DNA from: Candidatus Dechloromonas phosphorivorans
GTDB lineage: Bacteria; Pseudomonadota; Gammaproteobacteria; Burkholderiales; Rhodocyclaceae
Assembly (NCBI GenBank): GCA_016714975.1
Contig: JADKBR010000019.1
Span: forward strand, 124,001 to 188,000
Direction: 5' to 3'
Length of the DNA: 64,000 nt
Shown: in pieces, positions 45,223 to 54,191 of the stretch
How positions within the stretch are numbered: the stretch's first letter is position 1
Layout of the letters: each line of letters starts with the position of its first letter
Program-made: the position numbers and the translations under genes
The notes under the pieces: model-generated
Database searches by the model: none
Told to the model about the DNA's origin: nothing
What the model saw: only the letters and a program-made list of their open reading frames with translations

Positions 45223-46734
45223 ATGAACGCACCCGAGCACCACCGGCGATTGGCTCGCCTCGAAGACCTTGAATTCGCCAACAGCTTTGCCGGCTTGCCT
45301 GAAGCGTTCTACACACGCCTTGCCCCGCACGGGCTGCCCGCACCCTATCTGGTTGGCGCCAGCAGCGAGGTGGCGGAACTGATCGGGCTCGACTCGGACG
45401 AAATCGGGCGCCCCGAGTTCTGCGAAATCTTCGCCGGAAATAGTCTTCCCCCGGGCAGCGATGCGCTGGCTGCAGTCTATTCCGGGCACCAGTTCGGCGT
45501 CTGGGCCGGGCAACTGGGGGACGGGCGGGCGCATCTGCTGGGTGGGCTGCGCAACGCAAGCGGAGATTGGGAAATCCAGCTCAAGGGCGCCGGGCGCACC
45601 CCCTACTCGCGCGGCGCCGATGGTCGCGCCGTGCTGCGCTCGTCGATTCGCGAGTTTCTCTGTTCCGAGGCGATGGCCGGGCTTGGCATCCCGACCACGC
45701 GGGCGCTCGCGGTGGTCGGCGCCGACCTGCCGGTGCGCCGCGAGGAAATCGAAAGCGCCGCAGTGGTCGCCCGCGTGGCGCCGAGTTTCGTACGCTTCGG
45801 ATCCTTCGAGCATTGGGCTGCGCACGGGCGCGGCGACGAACTGCGGCTGCTTGCCGATTACGTGATTACCACCTTCCGGCCCGAGTGTCGTGACGCCGCC
45901 AATCCCTACGCCGCCCTGCTCGCCGATGTCAGCCGCCGCACCGGCGAATTGATCGCGCACTGGATGGCGGTTGGCTTCATGCACGGCGTCATGAACACAG
46001 ACAACATGTCGATCCTCGGCCTCACCCTCGATTATGGTCCGTTCGGCTTCATGGAGGCCTTCGACGCCGGGCATATCTGCAACCACTCCGACCATCAGGG
46101 GCGCTACACCTACCGCAATCAGCCGCATGTCGCGCAATGGAATCTCTATTGCCTGGCCGAGGCTTTACGCCCGCTGACGGGCGACAGGGAGATGGTACAG
46201 GCGGTGGTCGATGACAATTTCGGCCCGGCTTTCGAGGCCCATTTCGAGCGGCTGATGTGCGCCAAGCTCGGTTTACGCGAAGCGCTGGCCGGCGACGAAA
46301 CCTTAATCGGCGAAACCTTCGGTCTCCTGCAGCAGCAGCGTCCCGACTTCACCCTGTTCTTCCGCACTCTGTCGCATCTGCCTGCTGCGGTCGACCGCGA
46401 AAAACAGGGCAAAACCGACGACCCGTTGTGTGACCTGTTTTTCGACCGCGCCGCCTGTGATTCCTGGCTGGCCGGTTGGCGCGCCCGTCTGGCGCAGACC
46501 CCGTGGGACGACACCGCGCGGCGGGCGGCGATGCGCGCCGCGAACCCGAAATACGTGCTGCGGAACTGGCTGGCAGAAGGCGCGATCCGCAAGGCGCAGG
46601 AGGGAGACTTCTCGGAAGTCGGACGCCTGCTCGAATGCCTGCGCCATCCCTTCGCCGAACAGCCTGAGTTCGAGCAGTACGCCGCGCTGCCCCCCGACTG
46701 GGCGAGCGGCCTCGAGGTCAGTTGCTCGAGCTAG
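45223..46734 (+). CDS. selO: Protein adenylyltransferase SelO
   Basis: Pseudokinase-fold enzyme that transfers AMP from ATP to Ser, Thr or Tyr of proteins and helps protect against oxidative stress. From ATG 45223 it has 503 residues; ATG 45193 is in frame and possible. Family motifs are present: YSGHQFGVWAGQLGDGRA, EIQLKGAGRTPYSRGADGRA, REFLCSEAMAGLGIPTTRAL and HGVMNTDNMSILGLTLDYGP, which holds the metal-binding Asn/Asp. C-terminal redox Cys residues end the chain (SCSS). Confidence 0.95.
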   Translation: MNAPEHHRRLARLEDLEFANSFAGLPEAFYTRLAPHGLPAPYLVGASSEVAELIGLDSDEIGRPEFCEIFAGNSLPPGSDALAAVYSGHQFGVWAGQLGDGRAHLLGGLRNASGDWEIQLKGAGRTPYSRGADGRAVLRSSIREFLCSEAMAGLGIPTTRALAVVGADLPVRREEIESAAVVARVAPSFVRFGSFEHWAAHGRGDELRLLADYVITTFRPECRDAANPYAALLADVSRRTGELIAHWMAVGFMHGVMNTDNMSILGLTLDYGPFGFMEAFDAGHICNHSDHQGRYTYRNQPHVAQWNLYCLAEALRPLTGDREMVQAVVDDNFGPAFEAHFERLMCAKLGLREALAGDETLIGETFGLLQQQRPDFTLFFRTLSHLPAAVDREKQGKTDDPLCDLFFDRAACDSWLAGWRARLAQTPWDDTARRAAMRAANPKYVLRNWLAEGAIRKAQEGDFSEVGRLLECLRHPFAEQPEFEQYAALPPDWASGLEVSCSS

Positions 46735-46744
46735 GAATTGCCGC

Positions 46745-47518
46745 CTACGATGGGACGAAACTGCGCCGGTTGCCATCGGCGAACTGGCGCAGCGGATAGC
46801 CGTAGAGGGCGCTGAGCTTTTCGGCCGTCAGGATGGTGTCGACCGCACCCAGTTCGCAGCGTCCGTCGCCGTCGATCAATAGCGCCTGATCGCAGAAGCG
46901 GTGCGCCAGCGCCGGATCGTGCAGCACCATGACGACACCGGCGCCGCTGTCGCGCGCCGCGCCGGAAAACAGATCGAGCACGGCCATCTGGTGATTGAGG
47001 TCGAGATGGGCCAGCGGTTCGTCGAGCAGGTAAAGCGGTGCGGCTTGTGCCAGCAGCGTGGCAATCGCCAGTCGCTGGCGCTCGCCGCCGGACAGCGTGT
47101 GAATCTGGCGCTGTTCGAGCCCGGCGAGGTCGACCGCCGCCAACGCATTGCGCGCCAGTTCGGCATCAAGGCTGGTTTCCCAGTCCCAGCGGCCGAGGTG
47201 TGGATGACGACCGGTCAGTGCGGTTTCCAGGACGGTCGACCCGAACGGATCGGCTTGCACCTGCCCCAGCCAGGCGCGGCGCAGCGCCGCCTCGCGGGCG
47301 CTCAATGCTGCGTAGGCGGCGCCGCCAAGTTCGATGCTGCCGGCGCTCGGGGCGCGCAGTCCGGCGAGGGTGGCGAGCAGGGTAGACTTGCCGGCGCCGT
47401 TGCGGCCGAGAATGGCCAGACGCCGGCCAGCCTCGATGCGCAGGTCGAGGCCGCGGGTGACACAGTGGCCGCCGATCTCGACCGCAAGTCCCTTGGTGGT
47501 CAGCAACGGCGCGCTCAT
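46745..47518 (-). CDS. btuD: Vitamin B12 ABC transporter ATP-binding protein
   Basis: The 257-residue ATPase drives import through the BtuC-like permease. Walker A GRNGAGKST is at 38-46, the ABC signature LSGGERQR at 142-149 and Walker B LYLLDEP at 162-168, with the H-loop in MVLHDPALA. It overlaps the permease gene by four bases (ATGA). Iron-siderophore and B12 ATPases look alike; B12 is assigned because the operon has a cobalamin riboswitch. No btuF-like binding protein gene follows. Confidence 0.88.
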   Translation of the reverse strand: MSAPLLTTKGLAVEIGGHCVTRGLDLRIEAGRRLAILGRNGAGKSTLLATLAGLRAPSAGSIELGGAAYAALSAREAALRRAWLGQVQADPFGSTVLETALTGRHPHLGRWDWETSLDAELARNALAAVDLAGLEQRQIHTLSGGERQRLAIATLLAQAAPLYLLDEPLAHLDLNHQMAVLDLFSGAARDSGAGVVMVLHDPALAHRFCDQALLIDGDGRCELGAVDTILTAEKLSALYGYPLRQFADGNRRSFVPS

Positions 47519-48492
47519 TTCGCTTGCCGGGAAAGCAGGAAGAGAAAGACCGGGACGCCGATCAGCGCCGTCAACACGCCAACCGGCAATTGCTGCGGAG
47601 CGATCAGCGAGCGCGCCAGCGTGTCGGCGAGCATTAGCAGAGCGCCGCCGGCCAGTGCCGAGGCCGGCAGCAGCAAGCGCTGGTCGTTGCCGGTGACGAG
47701 CCGGACGAGGTGCGGGACGACGAGGCCGATGAAGCCGATCGAGCCGGCGGTCGTCACCGACGCCGCGGTGGCCAGCGAGGCGAGCAGGAAAATGGCATAG
47801 CGCAGGCGGTCGACCGCAACACCCAGCGCCTGCGCCTGCAGTAGCCCGCGGGCAAGCAGGTTGAGTTCGCGGGCGAAGGGCATGGCCAGGGCCAGCGCAA
47901 TCACCAGCGCGATCAGCGGCGGCCAGGCACTCGCCGCCTGGCCGAGGTCGCCGGACAGCCAGAACAGCATGCCGCGCAGGCGATCTTCCGGCGCGATCGC
48001 CAGCATCAATGAAATAAGTGCGCCGCAGCCGGCGGCGACGATGACGCCGGTCAGCAACAGGCGCGTCTGCGTCCAGCTACCATCGCCGTGGGCCAGCCCG
48101 AAGACGAGCAGCATGGCGCCGAGGGCGCCGGCGAACGCCAGGCCGTCGATGCCGAGCGTCGGCAGGCCGACCATGATGGCGAACAGCGCACCGGCGCCGG
48201 CGCCGCCAGAAATGCCGAGAATGTAGGGATCGGCCAGCGGATTGCGCAGCAATACCTGCATCAGCGCGCCGGCCAGCGCCAGCAGGCCGCCGCAGGCAAA
48301 GCCGGCAAGGGCGCGCGGCAGGCGCAGTTGGCGGACGATGTCGGCGCCCGGGACATCCTGCCCGAGGAGGGCGGTAAAGATGTCCCGGGTCGTGACCGGA
48401 ATACTGCCGACCGTCAGCGCCGCCCAGAAACTCGCCAGTCCCAGCAGCACCAGGGTGCCGAGAATCATGAGGGCGCGGCGGCGGGTCGGCAT
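47515..48492 (-). CDS. btuC: Vitamin B12 ABC transporter permease
   Basis: The 325-residue FecCD-family permease starts at ATG 48492, overlapping the btuB stop as TGATG. Typical segments are LRLPRALAGFACGGLLALAG, NPLADPYILGISGGAGAGA and GSIGFIGLVVPHLVRLVTG, with about ten transmembrane helices expected. Substrate choice as cobalamin follows from the riboswitch in front of the operon and the upstream outer-membrane receptor. Confidence 0.9.
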   Translation of the reverse strand: MPTRRRALMILGTLVLLGLASFWAALTVGSIPVTTRDIFTALLGQDVPGADIVRQLRLPRALAGFACGGLLALAGALMQVLLRNPLADPYILGISGGAGAGALFAIMVGLPTLGIDGLAFAGALGAMLLVFGLAHGDGSWTQTRLLLTGVIVAAGCGALISLMLAIAPEDRLRGMLFWLSGDLGQAASAWPPLIALVIALALAMPFARELNLLARGLLQAQALGVAVDRLRYAIFLLASLATAASVTTAGSIGFIGLVVPHLVRLVTGNDQRLLLPASALAGGALLMLADTLARSLIAPQQLPVGVLTALIGVPVFLFLLSRQAK

Positions 48493-50468
48493 CAGCGGAA
48501 GTTGTAGCTCGCGGTCATCAGGAAGGTGCGGCCATCGGCGGGGTAATAGTAGTAGTCTGATTGGAACGTCGAATAGCCAGCATACGGTGAATAGCGCTTG
48601 TCGAAGGCATTGAGCAGCCGCGCCGAGACGGAAAACGGCTTGAAGTTCCATCCCGCCATCAGGTCGACCGTCGTGTAGCTCGGAAGCTTGTCGAGTGCGT
48701 TGGCGTAATCGCCGCTGTAATACCGTTGTCCCACATAATTTGCGATCGCCGTGTATTGCCCAACCTTGCCGCCATCCCAGGACAGCCGCAGCGTTGCCTT
48801 GTTCTTCGGCACCAGCGGCACCTGATTGCCGTTGTAGATGCCATCGCGAAAACTCGAGTCGGCGTAGGTGTAGGAAACGCGCGCCAGCAGCGAGGAAACG
48901 ATGCGCCAGTCGGCTTCGAGTTCCAAGCCCTGCCTGCGGGTGGGTGCCAGGTTGACGTTTCTGAACAGTGCGCCATCGTAGGCGATCTCGTCGTTCAGAT
49001 CCATCAGGTAGACGGCGACCCGGCCTTTGACCGGGCCCAGCGCCAGACTGCCGCCGAGTTCGCCGAGGGTGCCAGTCTGCGGTTTGAGGTCGCCGGCGAA
49101 GGTCGGGTTGCCGGTGAAGGGATCGTAGCCGAACAGTTCGTCGGTGGTGGCGAAGCGAAAGGTGGTGCCTCCCTTGCCGTAGGCACGCCAGCCATCACCC
49201 GAATAGGTCAGGCCGAGATCCCAGGCGTTCCTGGTGTAATCGGCACTGCCTTCCAGCCCGGGCTGCGGGCCGAAAGATCCCAGGTAGGCGTCCTGCGACG
49301 CGGACTGGTCGACGCGCTGATTGCGCGCGCCGACAGTCCCGGCCCAGCCGGCGCCGAACTCCGTGGTGTTCTGGAAATACATGCCGAGACTGTCCTGCTT
49401 GGCGCTTTGTGAGGCCGAGGTGGTGTAAGTCGCGTCAACCTTTCCCGAGTAGTAGTCGATGCCGGCCACGGTTTCGCTCTTCAAGTTGCCGAGACCGTGC
49501 TGCCAGCGCAGGCGCGGGGTCAGCGACCAGCTTTCGCGCGCGCGGTCGCCTTCGCTGGCGAACGAAACGTAGTTGAAATGGCTGTCCTGACGCTCGATGG
49601 AAAACTCCGCCTCGACGCGCAACGTGTCGGTGATCGGAAGCGCGATGCCGGGACGCAGGCGGTAACCGTCGTTGCGCTGCGAATCGTTCGGGGTCGACGC
49701 ACTCTTCGGGTTGGCTTGATAGGCCGCACTGAGCAAGGGTCCGGGCAAGCCGCTGCGATTGTTGTACACCGAATAGTCGATGAAGCCTTCGCCCTGCCCG
49801 ATATAAAGCGCGCCGCGCCCGCTCAGTGCCGCCTGCTCGGCTTGGGAGTTTTCGCGCCAGCCGCCGGTGTGGGCGTAATGGCCGAAGACGTTGAAGTAGC
49901 CCACATCGTTGCCGGCGGCTGCGTTCGCATCGACCGTCTGCGTGTCGTAGCTGCCGATGCCGACCGTCGCACCGGCACGCGGCGTGCCTGACTTGTCGGT
50001 GATGATGTTCACGACGCCGCCGGTCGCCTTGTCACCGTAGAGAACCGTCCCCGCACCGCGCTGGATCTCGATGCGCTGGACACTGTCGAGCGGGATCGCC
50101 GACCAGCTGACGCTGCCCAGGTCGATCGGATTGAGGCGCTGGCCGTCGAGGAGGATCAGCGTGTTGCTGCCCGCGTTTTCGCCGAAGCCGCGGATGTCGA
50201 TGGTCGAATCGATGCCGAGGCTGCCATAGAGAGCCCGCACGTCGACCCCGGCACTGCCCTTGAGCATGCTTGGCAGGTCTCTCGCCGGGGTGTTGCGGAT
50301 GTCGTCGCGGGTGATGACGCTGATGTTGGCAGCCACGTTGACTTCAGGCTCGCTGAAGCGCGTGGCGGTCACGATGACAGGATCGAGGTAGTCGGCGGCA
50401 GCCGCCGGTGAGGGTGCCAGAAAGGCAATGGAAAGCGCCGCGGTCAGCGGCTTGAGACGTGGATTCAT
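48492..50468 (-). CDS. btuB: TonB-dependent outer-membrane cobalamin receptor
   Basis: The 658-residue receptor starts at ATG 50468 with GGGGAGAAG upstream and has a signal peptide (LTAALSIAFLAPSPAAAA). The N-terminal plug carries DPVIVTATR, IRGFGENAGSNTLILLDGQR and GAGTVLYGDKATGGVVNI. A beta-barrel follows, ending in the expected aromatic C-terminus (MTASYNFR). It is the first gene of btuB-btuC-btuD and is controlled by the upstream cobalamin riboswitch. Confidence 0.93.
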   Translation of the reverse strand: MNPRLKPLTAALSIAFLAPSPAAAADYLDPVIVTATRFSEPEVNVAANISVITRDDIRNTPARDLPSMLKGSAGVDVRALYGSLGIDSTIDIRGFGENAGSNTLILLDGQRLNPIDLGSVSWSAIPLDSVQRIEIQRGAGTVLYGDKATGGVVNIITDKSGTPRAGATVGIGSYDTQTVDANAAAGNDVGYFNVFGHYAHTGGWRENSQAEQAALSGRGALYIGQGEGFIDYSVYNNRSGLPGPLLSAAYQANPKSASTPNDSQRNDGYRLRPGIALPITDTLRVEAEFSIERQDSHFNYVSFASEGDRARESWSLTPRLRWQHGLGNLKSETVAGIDYYSGKVDATYTTSASQSAKQDSLGMYFQNTTEFGAGWAGTVGARNQRVDQSASQDAYLGSFGPQPGLEGSADYTRNAWDLGLTYSGDGWRAYGKGGTTFRFATTDELFGYDPFTGNPTFAGDLKPQTGTLGELGGSLALGPVKGRVAVYLMDLNDEIAYDGALFRNVNLAPTRRQGLELEADWRIVSSLLARVSYTYADSSFRDGIYNGNQVPLVPKNKATLRLSWDGGKVGQYTAIANYVGQRYYSGDYANALDKLPSYTTVDLMAGWNFKPFSVSARLLNAFDKRYSPYAGYSTFQSDYYYYPADGRTFLMTASYNFR

Positions 50469-50587
50469 TCTTCTCCCCTTCCCGGCAGGCGTCCCCGCAT
50501 ACCGGAATGACTGAACAAGGAAGCATCGGGAGAATGAACGCAGGCCGGAGACCGGCGCCACACCCCCGTGGCACTTCCGCTGGTTGT

Positions 50588-50765
50588 CTCAGGCCGGTAT
50601 CCGGGCTCGCAAGTCTTGACGCGCCGCCTTCCCAGGTCTAAACCCAGTGGCATTGTGGCGCGCCCGCACTTGCTTACCGTTGCGGGGGCAGCAGCGGCGT
50701 TGTCCGAGGGGACGCACCGCTTTCCCGTTTAACCGCGGTTGGAGAATCCTCCCGCAGCACCTGCT
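50588..50765 (-). ncRNA. Cobalamin riboswitch before btuB
   Basis: Read on the minus strand, the conserved blocks appear in order: GGGAAAGCGGTGCG (50714-50727), GCTGCTGCCCCCGCAAC followed by GGTAAG (50673-50694), the B12-box GCCACTGGG (50643-50651), TGGGAAGGC (50626-50634) and AGCCCGGATACCGGCCTG (50590-50607). This is the standard cobalamin aptamer. About 120 bases separate it from the btuB start, long enough for an expression platform that hides the ribosome binding site or terminates transcription when adenosylcobalamin is bound. Outer ends are approximate. Confidence 0.93.
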
Positions 50766-50856
50766 ACGGGGCGCATTCTACATCTCGCGATGCTGCGTTG
50801 CACCAGTAAATTGTGTGCAGTTTGGACAAACCACTTTCAGAATAGCCGCTTACTCC

Positions 50857-50886
50857 TTGACCATGCATTGTTCTAGCCACTATAGT
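50857..50886 (+). promoter_or_regulatory. Sigma70-type promoter directly before the ZapB-like gene
   Basis: TTGACC (50857-50862) and TATAGT (50881-50886) are separated by 18 bases. The start codon of the next gene is at 50894, only seven bases after the -10 hexamer, where transcription would be expected to begin. No ribosome binding site fits between them. Confidence 0.6.
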
Positions 50887-50893
50887 TCATGTC

Positions 50894-51091
50894 ATGAATG
50901 CGCAACTTGAAGAGCTTGAAGCCAAGATTGAACAGGTGGTCGACTTGGTTCTCCAGTTGCGCGCCGAGAACGAAGTGCTGAGAAATCAGATCGAGGAGGC
51001 CGAGGTAGAGCGCCTGCAGATGCGCCAGTCGATGACGGCCGCCCGCGAGCGCCTTGAGAGTCTGATCGACAAGTTGCCCGAGAATGTCTGA
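50894..51091 (+). CDS. ZapB-like small coiled-coil protein (TIGR02449 type)
   Basis: The 65-residue protein is predicted to be one coiled coil (LEELEAKIEQVVDLVLQLRA through RERLESLIDKLPENV). A small protein of this kind regularly precedes zapA in beta- and gammaproteobacteria and is thought to act in cell division. It overlaps or nearly touches the zapA start. The start codon sits at the probable transcription start, so the mRNA may be leaderless. Confidence 0.82.
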   Translation: MNAQLEELEAKIEQVVDLVLQLRAENEVLRNQIEEAEVERLQMRQSMTAARERLESLIDKLPENV

Positions 51092-51092
51092 G

Positions 51093-51431
51093 ATGAGCAC
51101 CGAGCAAAATTTCCTCGACGTCAAGATCATGGGCCGCGAATACCGCGTGGCGTGTACGCCGGAAGAGCGCGATGGCCTGCTGGCGGCAGTTGATCTTGTC
51201 GACAACAAGATGCGCGAGATCGCCCAACGGACCAAGAGCACCATCGCCGAGCGCGTGGCGGTCATGGCCGCCCTCAACATCGCCCACGAATACCTTTCCG
51301 CCCCTGGCGCAGTCGGTCAGAAAAAAGAAATTGACTACGCGGTTGATAGTTCCGACGCGAAGCGTAGAATCGCCAATATGGGAGTACGGATTGGTACCGT
51401 GCTTGCGCCCCAGCAGCAACTGGACTTCTAG
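51093..51431 (+). CDS. zapA: Cell division protein ZapA
   Basis: ZapA cross-links FtsZ filaments at the division site. The 112 residues from ATG 51093 (MSTEQNFLDVKIMGREYRV) show the ZapA pattern, including CTPEERDGLLAAVDLVDNKM and ERVAVMAALNIAHEYL, then a C-terminal helical tail. ATG 51084 is also in frame but would overlap the upstream gene. The two genes form a small operon. Confidence 0.94.
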   Translation: MSTEQNFLDVKIMGREYRVACTPEERDGLLAAVDLVDNKMREIAQRTKSTIAERVAVMAALNIAHEYLSAPGAVGQKKEIDYAVDSSDAKRRIANMGVRIGTVLAPQQQLDF

Positions 51432-51439
51432 TCATTTGC

Positions 51440-51630
51440 TGGTGAACCCGGCGCCGCCCGCCGAGCGTCCCCTGCGGTGTTTGTTAAGGCCATACATTCC
51501 TTGAACCAATGCTAATTGGCATCGGTTGCGGACCATCGAAATCGCTGTTGTGCGCCCTCTTCTTCGAGAGTGCCTGATGCGAGAGGAATGCAGCCACTCT
51601 GGACCCAGGTTCAGGATGCCGGCCTGACGG
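51440..51630 (+). ncRNA. ssrS: Possible 6S RNA
   Basis: The 233-base gap after zapA is the usual location of 6S RNA. It contains CCCTGCGGTGTTTGTT (about 51470-51485), like the central bubble region of 6S RNAs, and ACATTCCTTGAACC, resembling the conserved 6S segment before the 3' part. A stem GCATC/GATGC encloses about 60 bases. I cannot fold the whole molecule or find a convincing long closing stem, so this is a candidate only; the ends are guesses. Confidence 0.35.
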
Positions 51631-51664
51631 CACTCGCGGGGGCCATTCTTCAAGAGGGGTTGAA

Positions 51665-53386
51665 ATGAAATTGCTCTCGGGAATGGATAGCCTGTTTCTG
51701 CACATGGAGCAGGGCAACCAATACATGCATGTTGCCGGATTGGGTATCTACGATCCGTCGACCGCACCCGGCGGCAAGGTCCGCTTCAAACAGATCCTGG
51801 ATTTCTTCGCCAGGCGACTGGACAGCGCCAAGGTCTTTCGTCGCCGACTGGTAGTCGCGCCGCTGGGACTCGACCGGCCCTATTGGATTGACGAGGGCGA
51901 TATCGATACGGAATACCACGTCCGTCACACCGCGCTGCCGCAGCCGGGTGACTGGCGGCAATTGATGATCCAGGTGGCTCGCATCCATTCCCGCCCGCTC
52001 GACCGCAGCCGGCCACTCTGGGAGGCTTACGTCATCGAGGGGCTGGACCATATTCCCGGCATCGCCAAAGGAAGCTTCGCGCTTTACGTCAAGTTTCATC
52101 ATGCCGGCGTTGACGGTGAGGCAGGTGCCGAGATCATCAAGGCCATTCACAGCTTGTCGGCGGAATTTTCGGAGGAGCCATCTCCTGTCGGCCGCACCCG
52201 GTTTGTAGACCGTGAGCCATCCGCTGTCGAACTGTGCTCGCGCGCGGTTGGCAACCGCACGCAACAGCTTTTCGATGGGGTCCGGCTGGCCGCAAGTCTG
52301 GGGGGCCGCGCGGCACTGGCCGGCAAGGACATCGTGGCTTCGGGCAAGGCCCTCGCGATAGCCCAGAAGCTGATCGCCAAGCGCTTCGGCGGCAGTGCCG
52401 GGGCAGGCAGCTGGAAGACGCCGGGCGACATGGCTGGACGCAAGCCCCAGACGCGATTCGACCACCCGGTATCGCCGCACCGCGTGGTCGACGCGGTGGG
52501 ATTTTCTTTGGCTGAGTGCAAGACGATTCGCGAGCATATCGACGACATCACGATCAACGACATATTCATGGCGGCAACCGGCGGCGCGATCCGCAAGTAT
52601 CTCGAACGGAAGGATGAGTTGCCGGCGCGCACACTCAACGCCATGGTGCCGATGTCGACCCGCGGTACCGACAAGGAAATGGATTCCGGCAACCAGATCG
52701 GCATGGCGCCGATGGCGCTGCGCACGGACATCGCCGATCCCGTCGAGCGTGTCCTGGCGATCAGGCGCGGCACCAGCAAGACCAAGGCGGCGACTTCGGC
52801 ATTGGGCAAGGATCTGGTGGCGAGGCTGGTACATGTGATTCCTGCAGTGGCGGCCGAGCAACTGGTGCGACTCGGAATTGTTGCGATGTGCAACGTGACA
52901 GTATCCAACGTACGCGGGCCTGACGTTCCGCTGTATATGGCTGGGGCGCAACTGGAACTGTTCCTTGCCGTATCGATAGCGTTCGACGGAATCGGGCTCA
53001 ATGTGACCGGGTTCAGCTACAACGGCACCTTGTGGGTCTGCTTCGTTGCCTGCCGCGACATGCTTCCCGACCCGGAGGAGTTCTGCGATTGTCTCAAGGA
53101 GAGCTTCGCCGACCTGCTGGCCGCAGCGAATGCACGGGGCAGAAGGTCAGTCAAGCTTGAGGCTCGACGGACCGTAGCCGACAAGCCAGAGCCAACCGCT
53201 GCAAGACGTCCACGGGCAATCGGGAAGACTGTGGTCGAGGTGACCGCGAGCGCTGTGCCGCGTGCCAGGCAAAAGCCGGCGAGTACTGTGTCAAGCGGGC
53301 ACGAGAGCGGAGCGGCGCCGAGTGAACCAGCATCCCCGGTCAAGAGAACGCGAGCGTCCAAGGCAGCGATCACAGCCAAGGAATGA
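51665..53386 (+). CDS. Wax ester synthase / diacylglycerol acyltransferase (WS/DGAT)
   Basis: Makes wax esters or triacylglycerols from acyl-CoA and an alcohol or diacylglycerol. The 573 residues contain the catalytic HHAGVDG at 145-151 (HHxxxDG) and the C-terminal domain with VSNVRGPDVPLYMAGAQ, typical of the family. The last about 75 residues are a low-complexity Ala/Arg/Lys/Pro/Ser tail not found in the usual length of about 450-500. AAGAGGGG lies before the ATG. Two Rossmann-fold genes follow at once and may take part in lipid metabolism. Confidence 0.92.
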   Translation: MKLLSGMDSLFLHMEQGNQYMHVAGLGIYDPSTAPGGKVRFKQILDFFARRLDSAKVFRRRLVVAPLGLDRPYWIDEGDIDTEYHVRHTALPQPGDWRQLMIQVARIHSRPLDRSRPLWEAYVIEGLDHIPGIAKGSFALYVKFHHAGVDGEAGAEIIKAIHSLSAEFSEEPSPVGRTRFVDREPSAVELCSRAVGNRTQQLFDGVRLAASLGGRAALAGKDIVASGKALAIAQKLIAKRFGGSAGAGSWKTPGDMAGRKPQTRFDHPVSPHRVVDAVGFSLAECKTIREHIDDITINDIFMAATGGAIRKYLERKDELPARTLNAMVPMSTRGTDKEMDSGNQIGMAPMALRTDIADPVERVLAIRRGTSKTKAATSALGKDLVARLVHVIPAVAAEQLVRLGIVAMCNVTVSNVRGPDVPLYMAGAQLELFLAVSIAFDGIGLNVTGFSYNGTLWVCFVACRDMLPDPEEFCDCLKESFADLLAAANARGRRSVKLEARRTVADKPEPTAARRPRAIGKTVVEVTASAVPRARQKPASTVSSGHESGAAPSEPASPVKRTRASKAAITAKE

Positions 53387-53393
53387 CGTGACG

Positions 53394-54191
53394 ATGAAGG
53401 GCAGCGTAGCGGACCTGCAGGGCAAGTGGGCGCTGGTTACCGGCGCTTCCAGCGGATTCGGCATTGACTTCGCGCACCTGCTCGCGGCGCGCGGCGCCAA
53501 TCTGGTGCTGGTCGCGCGCAGGGCTGAGCCGATGCAGGCACTCGCTGCCAAACTGAAGCGGGCGCATGACACGCAATGCCATGTGATCGCGATGGACTTG
53601 GCTCGCCCCGGTGTCGGTGCGGAACTGCACGCCAAGGTAAGGGCCAAGCGCGTCGCCATCGACATCCTGATCAACAACGCTGGCTTCGGCGTTTTCGGCG
53701 ATTTCGTTGACCAACCGCTGGACAACGCACTCAACATGCTTCAGCTCAACGTCATGGCGTTGACCGAACTGACCCACGTCTTTGCCGCCGACATGGTCAA
53801 GCGTGGAATGGGCAAGATTCTTCTGGTCGGTTCGCTGGGCGGATTCCAGCCGCTGCCGATGTACGCCGGATACGCGGCGAGCAAGGCCTATGTATTGAGC
53901 TTTGGGGAAGCGTTGCATGAGGAGCTGAAGGATCGCGGCGTTGTCGTCACCGTGCTCTGCCCGGGGGTCACGGCCACGAACTTCCTTGCCGTTTCCGGGC
54001 AGAAGTCCATGCCATTGCCCGATGTGCTGTTGATGGAGAGCCGGCCGGTGGCCGAGATCGGGCTCAAGGCGCTGGATGCCGGGCGCGCCTCGGTAGTCCC
54101 GGGCCTGCCCAACCAAGCGACAGCCTTCTCCAACCGAGTGCTGCCGCGCAGCCTCTTCCCGTGGCTGGCCTACAAGCTGCTCAAGCGCTGA
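53394..54191 (+). CDS. Short-chain dehydrogenase/reductase
   Basis: The 265-residue classical SDR has the cofactor motif TGASSGFG (16-23), NNAG (94-97), the catalytic Ser147 in VGSLGG, and Tyr160 with Lys164 in YAASK. I start at ATG 53394; a GTG two codons upstream is possible. It lies eight bases after the WS/DGAT gene and overlaps the next gene as TGATG. A role as an acyl or aldehyde reductase in the same lipid pathway is plausible but not shown. Confidence 0.88.
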   Translation: MKGSVADLQGKWALVTGASSGFGIDFAHLLAARGANLVLVARRAEPMQALAAKLKRAHDTQCHVIAMDLARPGVGAELHAKVRAKRVAIDILINNAGFGVFGDFVDQPLDNALNMLQLNVMALTELTHVFAADMVKRGMGKILLVGSLGGFQPLPMYAGYAASKAYVLSFGEALHEELKDRGVVVTVLCPGVTATNFLAVSGQKSMPLPDVLLMESRPVAEIGLKALDAGRASVVPGLPNQATAFSNRVLPRSLFPWLAYKLLKR

